Assembly (NCBI RefSeq): GCF_013812825.1
Contig: NZ_JACCSU010000070.1
Location: forward strand, 1 to 64,000
Reading direction: 5' to 3'
From: Sphingomonas sp.
GTDB lineage: Bacteria; Pseudomonadota; Alphaproteobacteria; Sphingomonadales; Sphingomonadaceae
Length of the DNA stretch: 64,000 bases
The first letter of the stretch is position 1; each line of letters begins with the position of its first letter. Below are positions 25,362-32,534 of this stretch, piece by piece. The translations under genes and the position numbers were made by a program. The notes below the pieces were generated by a model that did no database searches, was not told the origin of the DNA, and worked only from the letters and a program-made list of their open reading frames with translations.

Positions 25362-27386
25362 GTGGCGGACAGGGACGGAATCTGGAGCCGCGGCGGCGTT
25401 CATGTCGAGGAGCTTCCCGACCCGTTCGCGCCGATTGCGATGCCGGCGCCGGCCGAGCCCGGCAGGACCGAACCGGTTGGGCCCCAGCCACCCACCGTTG
25501 AGCAAAGGCCGACGCGAAGCCGGCGGCGGATCATCTTCTATACCGTTTCCGTGGTCCTGTTGGTGACCTTGTTGTGGCTGATCGTCACCGCGCCGCTGTC
25601 GCGCGCGCTCGAGCCGCTCGACGATCCCGCCTTGTTGCTGTTGTCGCAGGAGGGCAGGCCGATCGCCCGGCGCGGAGCGATCAAGGAGGCGCCGGTCAAC
25701 GCCGCCGACCTCGACCCGCTGACCAGGGCCGCGTTCGTCGCCATCGAGGACCGGCGATTCTACCGCCACTGGGGGATCGATCCGCGCGGCATCGGGCGAG
25801 CGATGATCGCCAACGCACGGGCCGGCGGAGTCCGCCAGGGCGGCAGCACGATCACCCAGCAGCTCGCCAAGACGAGCTTCCTGTCGAGCGACCGGAGCCT
25901 CAAGCGCAAGGCCCAGGAGGTGATCATCTCCTTGTGGCTCGAGGCCTGGCTGACCAAGGAGGAGATCCTGTCGCGCTACCTCTCGAGCATCTATTTCGGA
26001 GACGGAGTCTATGGGCTGCGCGCTGCCGCGAAGCATTATTTCAACCGCTCGCCGCAGCGTTTGACGCTGGCTCAATCGGCCATGCTTGCCGGCATCGTCC
26101 AGGCGCCGTCGCGGCTGGCCCCGACGCGCAACCTGAAGCTCGCCCAGAAGCGCAGTCAAATGGTGCTCGACGCGATGGCCGAGACCGGTGTGATCGGTGA
26201 GGCCCGGTCGCATGCGACGGTCCTTGCACGGCCGGTGGGACGAACATCGAAGGTGCCGACAGGGACCTATTTCGCCGACTGGGTCGCACCCGCGGCGCAA
26301 AAGGCGTTCGAGGCCGATTTCGGCGAGGTCCAGGTGCGAACCACGCTCGACGCCGACCTGCAGCGGATCGCTGTGCGGGCGATCAACAACGCGGCGATCG
26401 GCGATGCCCAGGCGGCGATCGTCGCGATGCGGCCCGACGGGCGGGTCGTGGCGATGGTCGGCGGTCGAAGCTACAAGGCGAGCCCGTTCAACCGGGCGAC
26501 CCAGGCGAGGCGCCAGCCGGGATCGGCGTTCAAGCTGTTCGTCTATCTGGCGGCGATGCGTGCCGGCTGGACCCCCGAAAGCATCATCGACGACCGCCCG
26601 ATCACGATTCGCGGCTGGACTCCGGCCAACAGCGACGGCGTCTACCGCGGGCGGATCACCTTGCGCGAGGCGTTCGCCCGCTCGAGCAACGCGGCCACCG
26701 TCCGACTCTCGGAAAGCGTCGGCCGGGCCAATGTCCTTCGAGCCGCCCGCGAGCTCGGCATTTCAACTCCCCTTCCCAACGCCCCGAGCGTTGCTCTGGG
26801 CACCGCCGGAGTCAGCCTGCTCGAGCTGACTTCGGCCTACGCGGCCATCGCCGGCGGCCACTACCCGGTGGAGCCGCGCGGCCTCGCCCTGGCCCGCGAA
26901 GAGGAGGGGTTCGCCAGCTTCTTCCGCCGCGGCGGCAGCCTCGATCGGCGGCGCGACTGGGCGCCGATGCTCGATCTTCTGTGGGAGGCGGCCAACAACG
27001 GAACCGGCCGCCGAGCTGCGCTGGCGGTCCCGACGTTCGGCAAGACCGGCACCACGCAAGGCAATCGCGATGCCTTGTTCGTCGGCTTTGCCGGCGACCT
27101 GGTGGTCGGCGTATGGGTCGGCCGCGACGACAACAAGTCCTTGGGGAAAATCACCGGCGGCACCGCGCCGGCGCGAGTCTGGCGCAGCTTCATGGTTCCG
27201 GCGCTGGCCGTCGACGGCCGTTCGGGACCGCCGCTGCCGCGCACCTTCCGAGCGCCGGCCGAGCAGCCGCGGCCGCGCCGCCCGGAAAGGAAAAGCCCGC
27301 TTCCCGAGGATTGGAGCGAGCGCACTCGCGGGCTGCGCGAGCTGGTGCGCGATCTCGAGGAAATGATCGAGGACAACGGCCGCTGA
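25362..27386 (+). CDS. Class A penicillin-binding protein (transglycosylase/transpeptidase)
   Basis: A 674-residue bifunctional peptidoglycan synthase. A cytoplasmic tail of about 55 residues precedes one transmembrane helix (IIFYTVSVVLLVTLLWLIV). The GT51 domain has the catalytic Glu129 in EDRRFYRHWGID and RQGGSTITQQLAKT. The transpeptidase domain has Ser388-x-x-Lys391 in PGSAFK, the SSNAATVRL SxN motif and Lys561 in KTGTT. It starts with GTG and is shorter than E. coli PBP1A. The closest type is PBP1A/2C-like. Confidence 0.94.
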   Translation: MADRDGIWSRGGVHVEELPDPFAPIAMPAPAEPGRTEPVGPQPPTVEQRPTRSRRRIIFYTVSVVLLVTLLWLIVTAPLSRALEPLDDPALLLLSQEGRPIARRGAIKEAPVNAADLDPLTRAAFVAIEDRRFYRHWGIDPRGIGRAMIANARAGGVRQGGSTITQQLAKTSFLSSDRSLKRKAQEVIISLWLEAWLTKEEILSRYLSSIYFGDGVYGLRAAAKHYFNRSPQRLTLAQSAMLAGIVQAPSRLAPTRNLKLAQKRSQMVLDAMAETGVIGEARSHATVLARPVGRTSKVPTGTYFADWVAPAAQKAFEADFGEVQVRTTLDADLQRIAVRAINNAAIGDAQAAIVAMRPDGRVVAMVGGRSYKASPFNRATQARRQPGSAFKLFVYLAAMRAGWTPESIIDDRPITIRGWTPANSDGVYRGRITLREAFARSSNAATVRLSESVGRANVLRAARELGISTPLPNAPSVALGTAGVSLLELTSAYAAIAGGHYPVEPRGLALAREEEGFASFFRRGGSLDRRRDWAPMLDLLWEAANNGTGRRAALAVPTFGKTGTTQGNRDALFVGFAGDLVVGVWVGRDDNKSLGKITGGTAPARVWRSFMVPALAVDGRSGPPLPRTFRAPAEQPRPRRPERKSPLPEDWSERTRGLRELVRDLEEMIEDNGR

Positions 27387-27537
27387 CGAGCGGTCATCGT
27401 GGTTAACCGGCGGCAACCTCCCGCTTTAAGTCTTTCTCAACCCCTCGGCGACTATTTCGGACGCAACCTACGCGAAGGACTGCGCAGGTGGGGGAACAGT
27501 CGGTTCCCGAGTAAGTGGAACCTTAAGGAGACCAGAG

Positions 27538-27696
27538 ATGGCCAAGTTTCTGAAACTGATTCGTAACGACAAGGGCGCGACCGCCATTGAATATGGTCTG
27601 ATCGCCGCTCTCATCGCCGTTGCGGCGATTGGTGCGATGTCGAGCATCGGCAGCGCGCTGAACACGACCTTCACCGAGGTCTCGACCAACCTGTAA
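27538..27696 (+). CDS. Flp-family type IVb pilin
   Basis: A 52-residue prepilin. A short basic leader (MAKFLKLIRNDKG) is followed by ATAIEYGLIAALIAVAAIGA, where cleavage by a TadV/CpaA-type peptidase would fall after the glycine and the conserved Glu-Tyr follows. The rest is a hydrophobic helix and a short tail. AAGGAG lies before the ATG. The gene is short and isolated: no tad/cpa assembly genes are in the window. A strong hairpin terminator follows, consistent with high, independent expression. Confidence 0.88.
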   Translation: MAKFLKLIRNDKGATAIEYGLIAALIAVAAIGAMSSIGSALNTTFTEVSTNL

Positions 27697-27721
27697 TCGC
27701 CATTTGACGGTTACAAAGTCG

Positions 27722-27757
27722 GGCGGCGGCGTCGAAAGGCGCCGCCGCCTTTCTTTA
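27722..27757. terminator. Rho-independent terminator, probably bidirectional
   Basis: GGCGGCGGCG and GCCGCCGCC flank a GAAA-containing loop and are followed by TTTCTTT. The distance from the pilin stop is about 25 bp. The stop codon of the convergent ESFPASDPP-motif gene lies in the T-rich tail, so the same hairpin can end both transcripts. Confidence 0.85.
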
Positions 27758-27976
27758 TGCGCGCTTCGAGCGCCGGTCTGGCTCGGCTGGCGAATCATCC
27801 CGGCCGCTGGTCCACGCGGGCGGGTCGCTGGCCGGAAAGCTTTCGATCGAAGCCTCGTCGACGATGTCGTACTGCCGGCGACCCTTGGGTTCACTCCGCG
27901 GCGGGCCTGGCCTGGCGGCCCTCGAACTCCGTCTCTCGCCGGCCTTCCCCATTGGCCGATCATAGCATTCTTTCAT
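27755..27976 (-). CDS. Small protein with ESFPASDPPAW motif
   Basis: A 73-residue (or 65, from an ATG at 27952) hydrophilic protein. It contains DIVDEASIESFPASDPPAW, a motif shared by many short alphaproteobacterial proteins of unknown function, where it usually sits near the C-terminus or is appended to other domains. The rest is basic and low-complexity. It converges on the Flp pilin. The motif makes a real gene likely even though the ribosome site is weak. Confidence 0.72.
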   Translation of the reverse strand: MKECYDRPMGKAGERRSSRAARPGPPRSEPKGRRQYDIVDEASIESFPASDPPAWTSGRDDSPAEPDRRSKRA

Positions 27977-28055
27977 CGCCGAGCCGATGACGGGTCGAGG
28001 CCGCTTCAGCGCCCGCCGAATTGAACTTTGCGTGCCCATCCGCCAATCGCGTCTG

Positions 28056-29609
28056 ATGCAGGATACGACCGCAGCGCGCATTTCAATCGTCGGTGAGCGA
28101 GCGGCGTGGTTCTGGGCGGGCTGCGCAGCCATCGCGGCCGGCGTGCTGCTCCACTTGCCAATGCTCGCCGAGGCGCGCCGAATGGGGAACCAGCTCGCCG
28201 GAATGCCGCTCGACCAGACGATGTACGCAGGCATGGCGCTGATTGCCGCCGGGGTGCCGCTCGCCATCTTCGGAGCCTTGCCCAGGCGCCGGGCGCCGCA
28301 TGGCGACCATGCCGGGACGAGCTACGAAGCGCCGGACTCGACGCCGCTCAACCGCTGGCACCTCGGTGTCCTGCTGGTCCTCATCTTCGGATTGATCATC
28401 GACGTGATGAAGCCGGCGACCCTCGGCTTCGTGCTGCCGGGAATGAACTCCGAATACGGCATCAGCAAATCGACGGTCGCCTGGTTGCCGTTCACCGCGC
28501 TGGCGGGGACGACCATCGGCTCGTTCGTCTGGGGCTGGCTGGCGGACGTCTACGGCCGGCGTGTCTCGATCCTCCTTTCCACCATCCTGTTCGTTTCCAC
28601 CTCCATCTGCGGGGCGATGCCGGCGTTCGAATGGAATCTCCTGATGTGTTTCCTGATGGGCTGCTCGGCCGGCGGCATGCTTCCGGTGGTCTATACGCTG
28701 CTCGCCGAAGTGATGCCGCCCAAGCACCGCAGCTGGGTGCTGGTGCTGGTCGGCGGGACGGGCCTGGCCGGGGGCTATCTCGCCGCCAGCGCCGCCGCCC
28801 ACACGCTCGAACCTTTGTTCGGCTGGCGTGTGCTGTGGCTGCAGGGCTTTCCGACCGGGATCGCCTTGCTGGCGCTCGCCCGGCTGATCCCCGAATCGCC
28901 GCGCTTCCTCGCCGAACAGGGGCGCCGCGCGGAGCTCAGGCAGATGGAGGTCCGGTTCGGCATATTGCCCAAGCCGCCGGTGGCCGCGCCGCCGGATGCG
29001 CCGATCGCGGCTCAGCGACACGACCGGCTGACCAGCGCCCTGGCGATCGCCGCGCTGTCCTGGAGCTTCGTCAATTTCGGCCTCCTGCTGTGGCTGCCGA
29101 CGGACCTCCAGGCGCGCGGCTACAGTTCGGCGCTCGCCAGCGGCATTATCACCAGCTCCGCGTTGCTCGCGCTGCCGACCATCCTCATCGGGGCCTGGTT
29201 CTACGCCCGGGTCAGCAGCAAATGGACGCTGGTTGGAACGATCCTGTTGACGCTGGCCGGACTGCTCGGGGCGTTGCTGCCCGCCGATTTGCTGACCTGG
29301 CCGCCGCTGCTGATCGCGGTCATCGCGATGCTGATTGTCGGCACCAACGGGATGATCGCGGTTCTCCTCCCTTACACCGCCGAGAATTACGCGCTGGGGG
29401 TTCGCGGCCGAGCCACCGGGCTGGTTGCCGGAAGCAGCAAGTTCGGCGGCGTCGCGGTGCAGGGATTCGCGCTGGCCGGACTGATCCCGACGCTGACCGG
29501 AGCGGCCGCCGCGCTGCTCGGCCCGATGGCGCTTTCGGCCGGACTCATCGCCTGGGCTGGCCGCGAGACGCGCGGGCGCAGCCTCAGGGAGCTGGAAGCC
29601 GGAACCTAG
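28056..29609 (+). CDS. MFS transporter with extended N-terminus
   Basis: A 517-residue major facilitator permease. The signature between helices 2 and 3 is present as GWLADVYGRRVS, and PESPRFLAEQGR follows helix 6, as in sugar and aromatic-acid permeases. About 90 residues precede the core and include two further hydrophobic segments, suggesting 14 helices. The substrate is unknown; the position next to the sugar locus hints at a carbohydrate or acid. The ATG at 28056 is a best guess, with a GTG at 28032 also possible. Confidence 0.85.
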   Translation: MQDTTAARISIVGERAAWFWAGCAAIAAGVLLHLPMLAEARRMGNQLAGMPLDQTMYAGMALIAAGVPLAIFGALPRRRAPHGDHAGTSYEAPDSTPLNRWHLGVLLVLIFGLIIDVMKPATLGFVLPGMNSEYGISKSTVAWLPFTALAGTTIGSFVWGWLADVYGRRVSILLSTILFVSTSICGAMPAFEWNLLMCFLMGCSAGGMLPVVYTLLAEVMPPKHRSWVLVLVGGTGLAGGYLAASAAAHTLEPLFGWRVLWLQGFPTGIALLALARLIPESPRFLAEQGRRAELRQMEVRFGILPKPPVAAPPDAPIAAQRHDRLTSALAIAALSWSFVNFGLLLWLPTDLQARGYSSALASGIITSSALLALPTILIGAWFYARVSSKWTLVGTILLTLAGLLGALLPADLLTWPPLLIAVIAMLIVGTNGMIAVLLPYTAENYALGVRGRATGLVAGSSKFGGVAVQGFALAGLIPTLTGAAAALLGPMALSAGLIAWAGRETRGRSLRELEAGT

Positions 29610-29625
29610 CCGCCGGATTTCGCCG

Positions 29626-31137
29626 TCAGCCGGCCTTCCGCGGCTCGTCTTCGACCCACAGCATCGCCACGGCGGCCAGCGCCATGACGATCGCCGCGGC
29701 GAGCATCGTCCAGATCGGTTCGCCGGGGAAGAACGCGTTCATGATCGACCCCATCACCGTGGCGACCAGCAATTGCGGGATGACGATGAAAATATTGAAC
29801 AGCCCCATGTAGATGCCGAGCTTGCGCTGCGGCAGGCTGCCGGCGAGGATCGCGTAGGGCATCGCCAGGATCGACGCCCAGGCGATGCCGACGCCAATCT
29901 CCGACAGGACCAGCCACTGCGGGTCGCGGATGATGAAGAAGCTCGCATAGCCGGCCGAGCCGGCGAGCAGGCCGATCATGTGGGTTCGCGCCTTGCCGAC
30001 CCGCGCCGCCAGCCACGGCAGGAGCGTCAGAGCGGCGATCGCCGCGACGCCGTTGTAGATGGCGAAGAGCACCCCGACCCAATTGCCGGCGTCCTGGTAA
30101 CCGGCGCTCGCCGGATCGGCGGCTCCGTAAAAGTTCTGCGCGACCACCGGCGTGGTGTTGATCCACATGATGAACAGCGCCGACCAGCTGAAGAATTGCG
30201 CGACCGCGAGCCGCTTCATGACGGTCGGCATGCCCGAGAAATCGCCGACGATGTGGCTGAGCATGTTGGTCGTGCTGCCGCTCCGGGCCAGCAGGATGGC
30301 GATGATGCTGGCGAGCCCGTAGGTGATCAGCAGGCCGCCGAGCAGATAGACTTCCTTTTCGAGCCCGAGCGGAGCGACCGACAGGGCGACCAGGGCTCCG
30401 GCGGCGATCCACACGAGGCTTCCGCCGAGACCGCGCGCGGCAAGCGCGCCGAGCGTCTGCGCGCTGTCTGGATGGTCGACGCTTTCGGTGAAGCGCGCCA
30501 TCTCGTCGGGCGAATATTCCTTGGTCGAGACAATCGTCCACAGCACGGCCGCAAACAGCGCCGCGCCGCCGAACCAGAAGCTGTAGCGGACCGTGTCGGG
30601 AATGCCGCCGCCGGGCACCTCGTTCGCCACCCCCATGGATTCGAGCAGCCACGGGAAAATCGAGCCGACCACCGCCCCGGCGCCGATGAACGCGGTCTGC
30701 ACCGCATAACCGGCGGTGTGCTGGTCCTTGCGCAGCATGTCGCCGACGAACGCCCGGAACGGCTCCATCGAGATGTTGAGGCTGGCGTCCAATGTCCACA
30801 GCAGCACCGCGGCCATCAGCAGCACGGGGGCCAGCGGCATCAGGAACAGCGACAGCGCGGCGAGGATCGCACCGGCGAGGAAATAGGGCCGACGCCGTCC
30901 GAGCCGGCCGAGCCAGGTGCGGTCGGACATATGGCCGACGATCGGCTGCACCAGCAGGCCGGTCAGCGGCGCCGTGATCCACAGCGCGGGAAGGTCGTCG
31001 AGGCTCGAGCCCAGCGACTGGAAGATCCGCGACATGTTGGCGTTCTGGAGCGCGAACCCGATCTGGATCCCGAAGAAGCCGAACGAGATGTTCCACAGAC
31101 CCGCGAAGGACTGCCGCGGCTTTTCCACTGTCGTCAT
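29626..31137 (-). CDS. MFS sugar transporter (MalY/GPH-like)
   Basis: A 503-residue inner-membrane permease with 12 predicted helices. N-terminal NISFGFFGIQIGFALQNANM and PIVGHMSDRTWLGRLGRRRP are typical of the sucrose/maltose transporter branch seen next to TonB receptors in Caulobacter and sphingomonads. It likely moves maltose-type disaccharides or glucose from the periplasm to the cytoplasm. It lies 211 bp downstream of the lacI-type gene and converges on the other MFS gene. Confidence 0.88.
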   Translation of the reverse strand: MTTVEKPRQSFAGLWNISFGFFGIQIGFALQNANMSRIFQSLGSSLDDLPALWITAPLTGLLVQPIVGHMSDRTWLGRLGRRRPYFLAGAILAALSLFLMPLAPVLLMAAVLLWTLDASLNISMEPFRAFVGDMLRKDQHTAGYAVQTAFIGAGAVVGSIFPWLLESMGVANEVPGGGIPDTVRYSFWFGGAALFAAVLWTIVSTKEYSPDEMARFTESVDHPDSAQTLGALAARGLGGSLVWIAAGALVALSVAPLGLEKEVYLLGGLLITYGLASIIAILLARSGSTTNMLSHIVGDFSGMPTVMKRLAVAQFFSWSALFIMWINTTPVVAQNFYGAADPASAGYQDAGNWVGVLFAIYNGVAAIAALTLLPWLAARVGKARTHMIGLLAGSAGYASFFIIRDPQWLVLSEIGVGIAWASILAMPYAILAGSLPQRKLGIYMGLFNIFIVIPQLLVATVMGSIMNAFFPGEPIWTMLAAAIVMALAAVAMLWVEDEPRKAG

Positions 31138-31348
31138 TGTCGCCAAGGTTTGTCCCCACCGTTGAGACCGGCGAAGCTGGCAGAACCGCCGCTGTCCGAC
31201 AACGGCGGATTGTTGTTTGTGCAGTGCAGCGCATACGAATACGCGGCTTGTTCGTCCCCGTTGCCTGCTACGCGGTCATCGCTGCCTTCGGGGTCGGGGT
31301 GCCACAACGCTCGGCGCGGCGCGACCGCTGGCCGGCGGCCGCGCCCGC

Positions 31349-32377
31349 CTAGGTCGCGCGGCTCGATTCGCGCACTTTCAGACGCACCGGGAGCAGGCGG
31401 TTTTTCGCCGAGCCCAGTCCGATCGCCTCGATCAGCGCCTCGACCAGCGCTTCTCCCGCGCCTTTCGCGTCCTGGGTCACGGTGCTCAGCCGCGGACTCG
31501 ACAGGCTCGCCGCGGGGATGTCGTCGAAACCGACGATCGCCACTTCCTGCGGGATCGCCCGGCCGAGCTTCTGAAGCGCGTGCATCGCACCGATCGCGGT
31601 GACGTCGCTGGCCGCGAAGATCGCGTCGAACGCGACCCCGCGGCGAATCAGCTCCGCGACCGCGGCGCGGCCCGACTCCTCGCTCGGCTCGGCGTCGACT
31701 CGAAGCTGGCCCTCGGGCTCCATTCCGGATGCCCGAAGCGCCCGGCAATGGCCCCGCCAGCGATCGAGGAACTCGGGGTAGGCGGGTTCGGCGGTGCCGA
31801 TGAAGGCGATCGTCCGGCGGCCTTCCTGGAGCAAATGCTGGGTCGCGTCGAAGCCGCCCTGTTCGTTGTCGGAACTGACGGTGGCGCCGAACTGGACCCC
31901 GCCCGCCGAGCCCCACCGGACGAAATGCGTGCCGCGCTCGACCAGCCGCTGCAGGAGCGGCTGATATTCGAGATAATCGCCGTACCCGAGCAGGATGATC
32001 CCGTCCGCCTTGCGGCTGTCCTCATAATCGACATGCCAGTCGGACGACAGCTGCTGGAACGAGATCAGCAGATCGTATCCGTCGCGCGCGCACTTGCGGA
32101 CCATCGGCCCCAGCATCGAGAGGTAGAACGGGTTGATCAGCGCTCCCTCGGTCGAGCTCTCCTCGAAGAACAAGAGCGCCAGAGTCCGCGACTGCTGCCG
32201 GCGCAATCCGGACGCGTTCTTGTCGACCTTGTAATTGAGCTGCTCGGCGGCCGCGAGCACCCGCGCTCGGGTCGGCTCGCTGACCGAGGGGTTGCCGCTC
32301 AACGCGCGCGAGACCGTCGGCTGCGAAACGCCGGCCAGCGCGGCGATGTCGAACGAAGTCGGGCGCCTCTGCGTCAT
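31349..32377 (-). CDS. LacI-family transcriptional regulator
   Basis: A 342-residue repressor. The N-terminal helix-turn-helix is RPTSFDIAALAGVSQPTVSR, followed by the hinge helix region and a periplasmic-binding-protein-like sensor domain with AIVGFDDIPAASLSSPRLST. It faces the TonB receptor operon across 157 bp and lies upstream of the MFS sugar transporter gene on its own strand, so it probably controls both in response to an alpha-glucoside. The ATG at 32377 is preferred over a GTG at 32386. Confidence 0.93.
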   Translation of the reverse strand: MTQRRPTSFDIAALAGVSQPTVSRALSGNPSVSEPTRARVLAAAEQLNYKVDKNASGLRRQQSRTLALLFFEESSTEGALINPFYLSMLGPMVRKCARDGYDLLISFQQLSSDWHVDYEDSRKADGIILLGYGDYLEYQPLLQRLVERGTHFVRWGSAGGVQFGATVSSDNEQGGFDATQHLLQEGRRTIAFIGTAEPAYPEFLDRWRGHCRALRASGMEPEGQLRVDAEPSEESGRAAVAELIRRGVAFDAIFAASDVTAIGAMHALQKLGRAIPQEVAIVGFDDIPAASLSSPRLSTVTQDAKGAGEALVEALIEAIGLGSAKNRLLPVRLKVRESSRAT

Positions 32378-32397
32378 TAAATGCACAGCCTAAGCGG

Positions 32398-32415
32398 GCT
32401 GAATACGTATGTATA
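32398..32415. promoter_or_regulatory. Candidate LacI-type operator
   Basis: TGAATACGTATGTATA in the lacI/TonB-receptor intergenic region has the perfect 8-bp palindrome ATACGTAT with partly symmetric flanks. LacI-family sites are typically palindromes with a central CG, as here. It lies 23 bp upstream of the regulator start and about 120 bp upstream of the receptor start. A weaker related string, CATACGAATACG, occurs near 31228 ahead of the MFS gene. Binding is inferred. Confidence 0.5.
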
Positions 32416-32534
32416 GCCGCACGAGCGCTTCCCGCGCCGCAAACTGCTGATATTCCTAGGCTTGGAGTGAGCGGGGCTTCGGGCCGCGCATTGGTGAGCC
32501 TGTGCCGCGGGGCCGGGTTTCCGGGGGAGACAAG

